From Tipula vernalis (lineage: Eukaryota > Arthropoda > Insecta > Diptera > Tipulidae): a stretch of 64,000 nucleotides of DNA. The position numbers and the translations under genes were made by a program. Shown piece after piece: positions 33,421-43,948 of the stretch. Numbering within the stretch: position 1 is the stretch's first letter; each line of letters starts with the position of its first letter. The stretch is taken from positions 262,804,641 to 262,868,640 of the forward strand of contig OY282560.1 in assembly GCA_958295665.1 (NCBI GenBank). Reading direction: 5' to 3'. A model generated the notes under the pieces. The model did no database searches. It was not told the origin of the DNA and was given only the letters and a program-made list of their open reading frames with translations.

Positions 33421-34520
33421 AAACTTGTAATATATTTGTCTATAAAAATGCCGAAAAATCAACTTATTACAGACAGACAAATTCAATTCTTAAAAAATAT
33501 ACGTGTGGGCATAATACACACACAAATGAGGTTTCTCCATGGGTTTTTATATTTGATGTAGTGAATAAAAATGTCAGTACGTTCTGGCTAGATACTTAAT
33601 GTATGTGGCTAGAGTGGAATTTTTTGTAGTTTGGTCGTAGCTGCCTGATGAGTAGACCATACTTTTCAGTACGAAACCAAACTACCAACAGAAAGAACTC
33701 ATGGAGGGTTCTCATTTTTTGCAGTGGTACATTGGTATAACTCTTTGGGCCTTCAGCCAAAATTACGGGGAGGGGGGAAGATATTTCTACTTTTTGAAGA
33801 GCGATTGGCCTCTGTATTTTTCTGATTTACCAAATCGAAAATATTGGGATTGCCATGAACAATTAATCAACTTATAAACTTGTAAGGAAATTCAGGACTT
33901 CATATAATCTTTTGTTCGGTAAGCCGCAATGGTGCGTAGCTCCCACCTTGATGGGACCGAGAAATATTCTAATGATAAATAACTAGTTGCATAGTACAAC
34001 AATCAAATTATTCAAGCAACTAAAAATCGTCACACGCATGAGTAGATACAACTGTAAATTACTTTTCGAAATTGGGTTCTTTATGTTAAATTCATACACT
34101 CAAAATGTTTCCATCACTTTTGGCTTCACCATAGATCATATCCCCAGAATACATAATTTGGTATTCTTAAATCACATGTATCCTCAAGGTCGAATTCGTC
34201 GTGCAAGGTCTTGCAGAATTTCAACATTAATTTCAATTAGCCGTATACAGACCTTTTTCTTCCGAGGTTTCTTCTTCACGCACATGACCCAGAAAAAAGA
34301 CAATCGCTGATTGAATGCTGTTTCCCAACATGCTCGATGTCCGATTCGACATGCCCAACATCCAATGAAGTATCTAACGACTGTTGCCACTTTATTAGTT
34401 TATTCCGAGTTGATTCACATGAATTTCGGATTGCAGCACGTATCTCAAACCTTTCAACGTTGAAAAAATAACCGAAATTGGTATTCGGTGACAAATATTG
34501 ATGAAATTTATTAATGCTCT
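33421..34520. other. Unassigned region with coding-like remnants
   Basis: On the minus strand 34276-34494 reads NVERFEIRAAIRNSCESTRN and RNKLIKWQQSLDTS, and 34160-34240 reads KFCKTLHDEFDLEDTCDLRI in another frame. It looks like decayed coding DNA, but I could not match it to a family. The rest is AT-rich. Confidence 0.3.
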
Positions 34521-34840
34521 GGACAGTATAATATAATATTATATAATATCATATATTTCGCTTCTCTTCTTTTTTGTTGTGCAAAGTTCAATAAAAAAAG
34601 ATCAAAACCAATTGTATATTGTATTCTTTATCAAACAACACTACTAAAGAAAAATCGGTTTTAGGAATAAATAAAAACAAAGATTCAAATTATGAATGAA
34701 ACGATATTGAGAGATATACATAAACCTGTTTTTCATGGTTCTTTTTCACACAATTTTTTAAAATTCTTACGAATGCGTAAAAGCAAACAGGAAGAGAAGC
34801 GAAATATGTACATATAATATTGTATTATATTGTTCCTGTC
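34521..34840. repeat. MITE-like element with ~50-bp imperfect inverted ends
   Basis: The left arm 34521-34570 (GGACAGTATAATATAATATT on to TTTCGCTTCTCTTC) is the imperfect reverse complement of 34791-34840 (GAAGAGAAGCGAAATATGTA on to GTTCCTGTC). The last 15 inner bases match exactly. The 220-bp interior has no ORF. A target duplication is not obvious. Confidence 0.7.
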
Positions 34841-35463
34841 TTAATTGGCTAGATTAGAGCAGGAATAAATTTCTTAGATTGAATATTCAAATGTAAATAC
34901 TTCACATGGAACTTTCTAATCTGTTCATTCTTTTCTGTGTCGATGTCACAAAAAGGTGTCATTTGGCAAAAAAAATAAAAAAATTAGATTAAAAATTTGT
35001 GTTCCCCTTTAAATTCAAATTTAAGTCCCTCTTCAAAGTTGCCTACATCTCGAAAGAATTTTGCATGAATCGAAGATTGCGTAGAAAAATTTGATAAAAT
35101 CCAGAGCTCACTTGCAAGCGTTACTATGTCAACGTATCCCATTGGTGACAATGCGTGCCCGAAACTATCTTAATGAATACGGATGAACGCTGTTGGAATT
35201 ATATAATTATTTTTCCGCAGCTAAGTGGAAGAGAAAAAATATTCTACCTTTGACAACGAACTTATCATACTTTAAATACTCTAGATAATTCGTAGAAGCT
35301 AGACAATAATTAAACATGGCATAACTTTTGATATAAATACATAACACGTCTTATTGGGAACCCTCATATTGAAAGCTTTTTAAAATTATTTCAAACGATT
35401 TACTCCTGTTTGTTATTTAATTTATTTTTATTTATTAAACCGCAATTCGATTTTTACTTAATT
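34841..35463. other. AT-rich spacer without recognised feature
   Basis: No ORF, repeat or RNA gene could be supported. Confidence 0.35.
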
Positions 35464-35757
35464 TCTTACTGTGACATTTTATTTACAGTTTTCCATCTTG
35501 AATAAATTCGAACCATCTTGCCAAGCTACCAGAGATCGGTAACAAGCAAAAAATTTCCATTAACACCAAACAAAAAGCCCTTATTGCGAGTACAGTTTCT
35601 TTCAAACGACATAGAAAATAAAAAAAAATCGGTTTCGTTTGATTTTGCTTACAAGCAACAAATGCACAAGCAAAATACAACAATGGCTGCGGTCGAATTC
35701 TTGGGTAAATCATATACTACGGTAAATGTAGATTTTTTGTGTTCGTTTTTTTGTTAA
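35464..35757 (+). CDS. Possible exon or chance ORF with a KSVSF motif
   Basis: A pyrimidine-rich tract and TTTATTTACAG at 35478-35488 form a credible splice acceptor. An open frame then runs to 35757 (PSYQRSVTSKKFPLTPNKKP, then KKKSVSFDFAYKQQMHKQNT). GGTAAATG near 35719 could be a donor. It lacks an ATG at its start, and stops precede it in all frames after the acceptor, so a coding exon would need another arrangement. KSVSF resembles the RVxF docking motif for protein phosphatase 1, which is weak evidence. Amino acid usage is less AT-driven than in nearby chance ORFs. Confidence 0.25.
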
Positions 35758-35998
35758 ATTACGCATTTTCTTCTATTTTATACCCGTTCAATTCTTATAA
35801 TAATAAAGTATATAAACGTGAAACACTTACTTTTTTTATTTCGTTTAACTCCATACAAAAAAGGTAAATGCATTTACCGAATTTAGCGGATTTACTCGAG
35901 GATTCAACTGCAGCCAATGCTTGAAATTTTATATTTTGTTCTTAAGTTAAAAGGTGCAAAATAAAGAGTTTTTGTCTAAACAGCAACTTCATAGATAC

Positions 35999-36765
35999 AG
36001 GGGGTGAGTGCGAACATTCAAAGAGGACAAATGATGAGTTAAATATTAAAAATATTAAATCCACAGTAAAGTTCGAAGGTGGATCTGTTTTAGTTTGGGG
36101 TTGACTGGCCGGCAGTGGGGTGTTTATTGATGGAATAATGGATAAAAACATGTACTTGTACGTTTTGTGCAATAATTTAAAACAGTGTGGTGAAAAGTTG
36201 GGAATATTGGATCGATTTAGTTTTTACCAGGATAACGAGCCCAAACATAAAGCACACGATGTAAAGTTGTATTTATTATATAACTGTCCGAAAGTTTTGC
36301 AGACACCATCCCAATCAGCAGACATTAACCCAATTGAGAATCTATGAAAGGAGCTGGACAGGAGAGTTCGAAAACATAAAGTTCGAAGTAAAACAGAACT
36401 CAAGCGCATTCTTGATGAAGAATGGGGAAAAATCGAACCGAATTTTACCCAAAATCTGGTAAACTCGACGCAAATAAGGTTACTGGCCGTATTGAAGTAG
36501 AAATGTTACAATGTAACAATTTTTTAAATCCATACCTAACATTGTCCGAATATTAAATCGGCGCAAAAATAACAATTGAATTTTTGGTTAATAAATTTAC
36601 TCAATTTTAAATTTGATTTTATTTAATTATTTATTGAAGTATCTTATTTGATTTATTAAAGAATTAGACTGTAATAAAAAAAAATTGAAAAATCATGTCT
36701 GTCTTTATTTGAATTCATATTAAAATCTAGAACACTCTTTATCCGAATTTCAAATCCACTCACTG
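35999..36765 (+). pseudogene. Tc1-type (DD34E) transposase fragment with 3' end
   Basis: The reading starts in GECEHSKRTNDELNIKNIKS, then TVKFEGGSVLVWG (36065), FIDGIMDKNMYLYVLCNNLK (36122), GILDRFSFYQDNEPKHKA (36200) and SQSADINPIENL (36310). A stop replaces Trp after IENL, then KELDRRVRKHKVRSK and LVNSTQIRLLAVLK follow. Asp in QDNEPKHK and Glu in NPIEN are 34 residues apart, the Tc1 signature. The first Asp region and HTH domain are missing, so the copy is 5'-truncated. CACTCACTG followed by TA at 36761-36767 could be the 3' inverted end. Confidence 0.85.
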
Positions 36766-36767
36766 TA

Positions 36768-37442
36768 TGTAAATGAAAATCGAGATGCTAAATGTATTGA
36801 ACTTAATTAATTAACTTAATGGATTTAGTGAAGTTTAGGTTGCAGTTTTCCAATACAAACGTCAATATCACTTATATAGTACACCGATAAAATTTTTAAG
36901 AATATAATTTTTCCATTTCCTTTCATTAATTTATTATTTTTGTGACTTGTATTTTAAGTGGTGATGGTAAATGGTGTGGCGGAGATCTCTTCAATAGCTG
37001 AATGATGCTAATTGGATTTTTATTTAGGTACTCTACTATTTTATAAGTTTTAAATATAATTTTGAAATATTGCTATCCTTCAAATAACGAATAGCCAATT
37101 AATTTGATGTACATTTTCAGAGATATTTATGACCATGATGTTGAATTTAATTAGTTACGTTTATACTCTTAGTAATTTTAACTGTTGAGCGGTACTTTTC
37201 TGAGTTTTGAAGGTTTTATAGTTTACATCTTTAAGGGTTGTGTTTGTCAGTACAAATGGAGATACAGTGAATGGCTTTGGTGTTCGATTTTTCTATTGTC
37301 TTTGGGTTTCGGGGTTTTTTGCTATTGGAATGGAGAAGGAATTGGTTTTTCTTTTTCAAGAATGAAAGTTTTATTGATCTTCAGTGGAGTTCGAGTGTTT
37401 TCATTATGATGTTGAATACTTATAATGTTGAAACAAAAGATA
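36768..37442. other. AT-rich spacer without recognised feature
   Basis: The 37185-37409 frame (Phe/Trp/Gly-rich) has no motif and overlaps another open frame. I regard it as chance. Confidence 0.35.
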
Positions 37443-37553
37443 CAGCTATTTCATCGTTACTTTAATATTCGGTCAAAATCAAAAAATCAATTTTTAAAAG
37501 TAAAATATGTTAAATTAATATTTTGTGGCATATCCGTTCTGCTCCGAAACGTG

Positions 37554-39499
37554 TGTAACGTCACTCTGTGGTACTTGTGTTTGGCGGTATCACCAAAAGT
37601 TAATCCGACGTGATACCGACCATTTGAACTCCAAATTGCACCAGAATGACGTTAAAGAATCTCCGATCAGAGGCTTTGAATCGCGGCATTGATAGCTGGC
37701 TAAGGCTCAGGGTATGGGGGTGGGATTTATTCAAAGCTTGATCGGAGCTGGAGTAACCGCGAATGAAAAAAAAAACAAACTGGAATAATTATACAATTGA
37801 AAGTGAGTGGATCACACATACGGCTCCGGAACAACCTGATCACAGTTGCTCTTCGAATTTCACCCCCTTAATCAGCATCTCCCCAAGATAGATTTTACTT
37901 TAGCAACACATTATGCTGCAGTTAAAAGAAAAATAATAATAAAATTTACCATTTGAAGAAAATTACTCCTCATAAAGAACTATGTAAGCAAAAAAAAATA
38001 ATAAATGAAGGAAATTTTACTCATATTCAAAATAAATCGGAATTAGTGAAGGAAATGAACGACGAAATTAGAAGGCTGAAATAAATTGGTATTTAATAAA
38101 AAAAATTATGTATAAAGGTATCTAAATGAATAAAGAAATTGAATTTTTTTGGCATTGACGCAGATACACCGGGATGTGTATGATAAAAGCAAAGGAAAGA
38201 AAATGTTTAGTAAGAAAATTAAAAAAAATTAAACTAAAAAAACAATAATAAAGAGCAAATTAACATTAAAAATAATAATAAAGCAGAAAAAAAAAAATCT
38301 TAAGAAAAGTTACATAAGCAAAACCAAAAAAAATTAAATATAATCTTCCATTTGAAGCCTTAAATCAATTAAAACTAACTTTCATTATCTACGAAAATGT
38401 ATGTATGTATATAAATAAAAATAATAAAAAAAACGAACGGTTTAATTTCAGATGTGTTAGGTCATCTATGACTATCAATGTCTTCAACGCGCTCGACTCC
38501 CGGCAGCTTCTAATGGTTCAGCACCACGCAGATAATTAAATTCAATGGTTTGAGAATAACCAATTATTCAGCACCACGCAGTTAAAAAATATTCAATGGT
38601 TTGAGGATAACGGTTTAATTTCAGATGTGTTAGGTCATCTATGACCATCAATGTCTTCAACGCGCTCGACTCCCGGCAGCTTCTAATGGTTCAGCACCAC
38701 GCAGATAATTAAATTCAATGGTTTGAGAATAACCAATTATTCAGCACCACGCAGTAAAAAAAAATATTCAATGGTTTGAGGATAACCTTGAATGACATTC
38801 AATATAAATCAGCAGTCCGCACCAAGCCAATGACTCAGCAGTTCTCAAAACACAAACATATTATTTTCTTTAAAGCAGCCTTCAGCCGCAAAGAAAACAC
38901 CAGTTATTTTTTTTTCCTCTTTATCCGACACAATTCCAAACGATCGCGCGCACACCGTATTAAATAAAAACACGCCACTCCAATTTTAACAGTTTTTTTT
39001 TCTTGATTTATTTACTTTTTTGTTTGTTTTTTTTTTTATTTTAACTACAAGCTGGTTTATTGTCTTATAAATTTTCAGAATTTATTTTCACATCTCTCTT
39101 ATGTAATGAATGATATTCATTATACGACTGGAAATTCGCACAATACCAAAAAAATCATATCTCGCCAAATATAAAAATTAAAGGCCAATCAAAACTTTGC
39201 CCATTATATTTGCAGAAAAAAAAACTTCAAAATTAAAAAAATAAGTCTATAACTAGACCGTGTTAGCATCAACGCTTAACACCAACTGCCTTCCAAAAAT
39301 TATTTTTTTCCAATCTTGACCGATCGCTTACACCAAAAACATTTATCTTCCAATTTTTCCCCTCTCTCTTGTCGTTCACTTCCTCACCACCTCCAAGACT
39401 GGAATAAACACAAACACTCAAACCCATGAGCAGGGCAGTAACACCCATCTCCGCCGTTCCACTGTTCAGCGCGGAAACGACTCAACCAAAGTCGTTACA
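37554..39499 (-). repeat. 3' LTR of the gypsy element (left copy)
   Basis: It begins TGTAACGTCACTCTGTGG and ends CAAAGTCGTTACA on the plus strand, with short inverted ends TGTAAC/GTTACA. It contains a 173-bp internal duplication (38438-38610 and 38611-38786). The 63-codon ORF at 38776-38967 is part of the LTR and recurs in the other copy. Confidence 0.95.
38438..38786. repeat. 173-bp tandem duplication inside the LTR
   Basis: CGGTTTAATTTCAGATGTGT starts both copies at 38438 and 38611. Each copy contains two sub-repeats of TTCAGCACCACGCAG followed by TTCAATGGTTTGAG. The same arrangement is at 48330-48678 in the other LTR. Such repeats often lie in U3 and may bind regulators; that role is inference. 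Confidence 0.85.
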
Positions 39500-40036
39500 G
39501 ACGTGGGGACGACCCATACCCGAGAAAGGAGCTCTCAAAAAGCCAGGCAAAACCCACAAAGAGGGAAAAAAATATAACCAGCCACCATCAACGTTTGGCA
39601 TGTCTAAGATAATAATAAAAAAAAATAATTAGATTTCTCTATTGCCGCGGACCATAAAGTTGGTTCAAACTGTGCTAAACTCAAGGTAACTTCATCATTA
39701 CACCGTGGTCAATCCGCCGAGTTCCTTTCAATCTACGCGAATAAACTTGAACCAAATTTAAAAATTCGATCAAATTAAAAGTAAAGGGAACCGATCTCCT
39801 TGTAGCTTGAAAAGCCTAGATGAAACACAATGATCATCAAAGTTTGGATATGCGAATTCATCTAGTGCGTTTCTGGCAATATCTAACAAAGATTTGCCTA
39901 GAATGGAATCGAACCAAATTGATGGCAAGCAGTGATTCGAATTACAGAAGCTTTTCGGTAATTAATTCCCCAATGAGACGTCGATGAACAGCAATAAGAG
40001 AAAGGAAAGCAGCGCAAAACAAATAACCAATTTTCA
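39500..40036 (-). other. 3' untranslated part between pol and the 3' LTR
   Basis: There is no env-like ORF. The bases just before the LTR on the coding strand (GTCGTCCCCACGTC) are not purine-rich, so the polypurine tract is not where expected. Confidence 0.6.
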
Positions 40037-43000
40037 TCACGCCCGAATGTCCTTTGCGTGATAAAGGCCCAAAGGTTTCCCGGACATATCTTCGACATTA
40101 TAAGCCACGGATCCAACTTTCGAAGTGATCACGGCCGGATTAAACTTGGTTGCTAATTTGGCCGAAAATCTATTAGCAGCATCACTTAAAGCAAAAGAGC
40201 GGATGAACACAGGTTGTCCTACGCGAAATGTTCGATTCGAGCTTCGTAGATTATAATGTCGAGCCCCCCTTTCATGTGCAATTCTCAGGTAATGAATGAT
40301 TTCGTCCCTTACCATATTGAGACGATCGGGCTTGGACCATATGTGAACTTCATTAGAATCAGGTGCGCTGAGCATCGCCCGCAGTGCATAGTCTGAACCG
40401 TGTAGAGACATATGTTGACCGAAGACGAGATAGTGAGGGGAATACTGCAGAGTACCATGTACTGAGTTGCGCAAGGCAGCCGCGATTTCCTGTAAATGTC
40501 TGTCCCAATCAACATGCTCATGATCGCCCACATACGACCTCATGGCAGCCAGTAAAGTTCGGTTGACTCTTTCCGAAGCGTTACTCTGGGGAGAGTAAAC
40601 TGGAGTGCGAACATGAGTGATCCCATATTTGGTCAGCAAATCTTTAAAAAGGTGAGAGGTAAACTGCCTACCGTTGTCGGAGGTGACAATTTCGGGAACG
40701 GAAAACATCATAAAAATCTCATTTTCCAAATAGTTACACAACAAAGCTGCTGAAGCTTCTCGCAAGGGTTTAATAAAGACAAATTTGGAAAAGTGGTCGA
40801 CAACTATTACAATGCAAGTATTCCCCCGTTTAGATCGCGGATATGGGCCGAGAAAATCCACATACAATTTCTGAAACGGACGAGTAGATGACACCGGAGC
40901 TCCCATGGCTGGTCGAGTAACGAAGTTCACCGCTTTGTTCATTTTGCACATTGAGCATTTAGCAACAAATTGTTTTACTTGTTTAGCCATTTGAGTCCAA
41001 AAGAATTGTCTTTGCAGCCGTTCTAAAGTCTTGCTGCCACCCAAGTGTGCTGAAGTGGGCGGAACGTGAGCCTGTTCGATCAAAGACTGAGTCAGAGGAT
41101 AAGGAACAACCAATCGAAAATCTGGAAGATCTGTGTCGGCATATCGCCTACCAAAAGATGGAGCAAGGAGAAGTTTGTTACCTTGAACTTTAAAGTTGTG
41201 TTCACACTTCATTTGCAGAACTTTGTTGATCTGGGCGACGTATTCGGGATCATCAAACGCTGAAGAGTTCAAATCAATATGTAGAACAGAGACCGAATTT
41301 GTCGAACTCAGACTAGCGACTTGCAAGGAGTCAACCGGACGTTTTTCTGAACTAGAAACAGACGGGCAATTCTCAGGTCGGGCATCAGGAGAAACTAAGT
41401 TCGAACCAACGGAATCCACATCACAAGGAGACGCGTCCTCGCAGAAAGCTCTAGACAAAGTGTCAGGAACTGTGTTAACTGACCCTTTTCGATACCCGAT
41501 CTGAAAATCGAAGGCCTGCAATTTTAGGCTCCACCGTGCCAAGCGCCCCGACAGATCCCTTTGCGACATCAACCAGCGTAGACTAGCATGGTCGGTGTAT
41601 ATCACAAAAGGATACCCCTCTACATAAGGCCGGAACTTTTGCACACTGAGTACCGCGGCGTAGCACTCCAACTCGGTCACTGAATAGTTCCTCTGAGCCG
41701 CATTGAGCTTATGAGAAATAAACTCAATGGGATGCTCTGCACCATCAGAATCCGTTTGGAACAATACACTGCCTACGCCAACGGTACTGGCATCGCACTG
41801 AATGTAGAAGGGCTTACTATAATCGGGGTTAGCCAGCACGGGAGCAGAAGACAAAGCAATTTTTAAGGCAACAAAAGAAGATTCTGCAGCAGAAGACCAA
41901 GGAGCCCTACCAGATTTACCGGTCAGATCAGTCAACGGTGCGGCTAACGAAGCGAAATTTGGTATGAAACGGCGGTACCATCCGCACATTCCCAAAAAGC
42001 GTCTGATTTGTTTCGTTGTCTTTGGAGTAGGAAAATCCATAATCGCTTTACACTTATCTGGGTTTGTGCGGAGGCAACCATGTCCGACTACGTATCCCAG
42101 ATAATTAACTTCCCTCAAGACAAATTGGCTTTTAGAGAGATTGATGGTGAGACCGGCCAATTTCAGTAGACGCGCAACTTCTTTCAATAAGTAGAAATGC
42201 TCATCCAGAGTGGCGGAGGTGACAAGAAGATCATCGAGGTAGACGAAGACCTTATCGTGCAACTGGTGCGGGATCACTTTATGCATAAGACGGCAAAGAG
42301 TCTGTGGCGCGTTGCATAGCCCAAAGGGCATAACGGTGAACTGATACAAAGGCCGCCCAGGTACCGTAAACGCTGTCTTATCCCTGGATTGTGGGTCGAG
42401 AGGTATTTGCCAAAAGGCATCTTTGAGGTCAATCGCCGATATGTATCGGGTTTGGTCCAAACGACCCAACAATCCATTGATAAGGGGCAGCGGATACGCA
42501 TCCTTAACGGTGGCCTTGTTCAGTTCTCTAGCATCTAAGCACAGACGAACTTTACCATTAGCCTTACGCACCAAAGTGACCGGCGAGCACCAGGAACTTT
42601 GTGATTCCTCGATGACCCCCAAAGACACCATCCGGTCCAACTCGTCATACATGAGCTTCTGGATGGCCGGAGATACAGAATAAAAGCGTTGTTTCACCGG
42701 TTTTGCCGATCCTACATCAATGACATGGGTAAGAAAAGAGGTTCTACCTAGACCCAAACTAGCACTGGATGGAAACAAGTCTTTGATTCGATCCAAAGAG
42801 TGCTTATCCTCAGCAGAAATAAGGTGGAACTTAGACTCAGTGGAAGAATCAGATACGTCGCTGGAGACATTTAAAGAAGAAATTTTTGGGATGATCCCAA
42901 AGCGATTCCAAAAATCAATTCCCAAATAAAGAGGTTGGTCCAGTGATGGTACTAGGTAGAGGACAAGATCGTGAAAAACATTATTAAATTTGACCGTAGC

Positions 43001-43948
43001 ATGAATGTAGCCGAACACCCGTTGAGGTTGTCCGCTGGCAGTATGGATTTGGGACGGAAAATTATGAATTTTAATGAAAGGGTTGACTAACAATTTTTCC
43101 GATCCCCTGCCCAGCACGCTTACACTAGCTCCACTATCCAGGAGGCCTCGGTATGGAACATCATTGACAAGTACATCGGCATATGGCCTCAGGTCGCTTG
43201 CCTCAGTACCGAGAATGGAAGAAACTACGAATGATCTCATGTTCTTCCGCCTTCGCCAGTAGCGTTTAGAGCGCATCAAACGCCTGGGGCCTTGAGATCG
43301 GGCTGACCTCTGAGAAGCAGAGTGTGAGCAGAAAACAGATGAATTTAATGGATTAGAAGCAAATGAAGTGAAATCTGTTGTACTTTGTGAAATTGGTTCG
43401 ACAGAAGGTCTTGTAATTAATGAAGTCGTGTCCGGCATCGAAAGATCCGGTATCGACGTATACGTTATTGGAGTATAAAAGGTAGACATATCAGAGGTTG
43501 ATGTATAAGGTTTTGAACAATCAGGTGTGGAAATATAGGGGGTTGACGTATAAGGTGGTGAAGCATCAGATGTTGACATATAAGGTGGAAGAAATGGATT
43601 TTGTGAAATGGAGTTCCTTAAGTTGGCAGAGGGGACAGCTCGACATTTCGAAACAGATGGGAGCAATGTGGAATCTCCAATCCGACGGTCGGGACCAGAC
43701 AGAACCGGTCCGGATGTTAATTCGGAATCAAATGACTCTACGAAGGCCTTCGCGGTTCTACCTGTCCCCTCCCGAAGGGTGCAGACATCCGATAAAGCTC
43801 TCCATCCGTGTTGCTGGCCGCTTCCTCCGTAGAATTCTTGGGGGTACCTATACGAAGTGAACCAGGGTTCCCCGACCTCCACTGGCCACTCGACCGGTTT
43901 CCCGCGCATTTTGGACAGTGAGGAGTAATCGTATCCTTCATTCCGCAT
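40037..43948 (-). CDS. pol: Pol polyprotein (protease, RT, RNase H, integrase) of the gypsy element
   Basis: The frame is open from 43948, but expression is probably by -1 frameshift from gag near 43900, so the first ~20 codons are unlikely to be used. Domains in order, by residue from 43948: protease LLDSGASVSVLGRG near 270; RT with LCLDARELNKATVKDAYPLP near 480, DLKDAFWQIPLD near 520, PFGLCNAPQTL near 545 and YLDDLLV near 570; RNase H starting FYIQCDASTVGVGSV near 705; integrase zinc finger HLGGSKTLERLQRQFFW through CSMCKMNKA near 965-1003; integrase core with DFLGPYPRSK near 1025, VTSDNGRQF near 1090 and SPQSNASERVNRTL near 1120. All catalytic Asp/Glu residues are visible. The 1303-residue length is normal. 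It makes DNA copies of the element in the particle and integrates them in the nucleus. Confidence 0.95.
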   Translation of the reverse strand: MRNEGYDYSSLSKMRGKPVEWPVEVGEPWFTSYRYPQEFYGGSGQQHGWRALSDVCTLREGTGRTAKAFVESFDSELTSGPVLSGPDRRIGDSTLLPSVSKCRAVPSANLRNSISQNPFLPPYMSTSDASPPYTSTPYISTPDCSKPYTSTSDMSTFYTPITYTSIPDLSMPDTTSLITRPSVEPISQSTTDFTSFASNPLNSSVFCSHSASQRSARSQGPRRLMRSKRYWRRRKNMRSFVVSSILGTEASDLRPYADVLVNDVPYRGLLDSGASVSVLGRGSEKLLVNPFIKIHNFPSQIHTASGQPQRVFGYIHATVKFNNVFHDLVLYLVPSLDQPLYLGIDFWNRFGIIPKISSLNVSSDVSDSSTESKFHLISAEDKHSLDRIKDLFPSSASLGLGRTSFLTHVIDVGSAKPVKQRFYSVSPAIQKLMYDELDRMVSLGVIEESQSSWCSPVTLVRKANGKVRLCLDARELNKATVKDAYPLPLINGLLGRLDQTRYISAIDLKDAFWQIPLDPQSRDKTAFTVPGRPLYQFTVMPFGLCNAPQTLCRLMHKVIPHQLHDKVFVYLDDLLVTSATLDEHFYLLKEVARLLKLAGLTINLSKSQFVLREVNYLGYVVGHGCLRTNPDKCKAIMDFPTPKTTKQIRRFLGMCGWYRRFIPNFASLAAPLTDLTGKSGRAPWSSAAESSFVALKIALSSAPVLANPDYSKPFYIQCDASTVGVGSVLFQTDSDGAEHPIEFISHKLNAAQRNYSVTELECYAAVLSVQKFRPYVEGYPFVIYTDHASLRWLMSQRDLSGRLARWSLKLQAFDFQIGYRKGSVNTVPDTLSRAFCEDASPCDVDSVGSNLVSPDARPENCPSVSSSEKRPVDSLQVASLSSTNSVSVLHIDLNSSAFDDPEYVAQINKVLQMKCEHNFKVQGNKLLLAPSFGRRYADTDLPDFRLVVPYPLTQSLIEQAHVPPTSAHLGGSKTLERLQRQFFWTQMAKQVKQFVAKCSMCKMNKAVNFVTRPAMGAPVSSTRPFQKLYVDFLGPYPRSKRGNTCIVIVVDHFSKFVFIKPLREASAALLCNYLENEIFMMFSVPEIVTSDNGRQFTSHLFKDLLTKYGITHVRTPVYSPQSNASERVNRTLLAAMRSYVGDHEHVDWDRHLQEIAAALRNSVHGTLQYSPHYLVFGQHMSLHGSDYALRAMLSAPDSNEVHIWSKPDRLNMVRDEIIHYLRIAHERGARHYNLRSSNRTFRVGQPVFIRSFALSDAANRFSAKLATKFNPAVITSKVGSVAYNVEDMSGKPLGLYHAKDIRA

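Noticed and set aside
38776..38967. 63-codon ORF found twice, identical at 48668-48859
   Set aside because: Both copies lie in the two near-identical LTRs, so repetition comes from LTR duplication, not from coding constraint.
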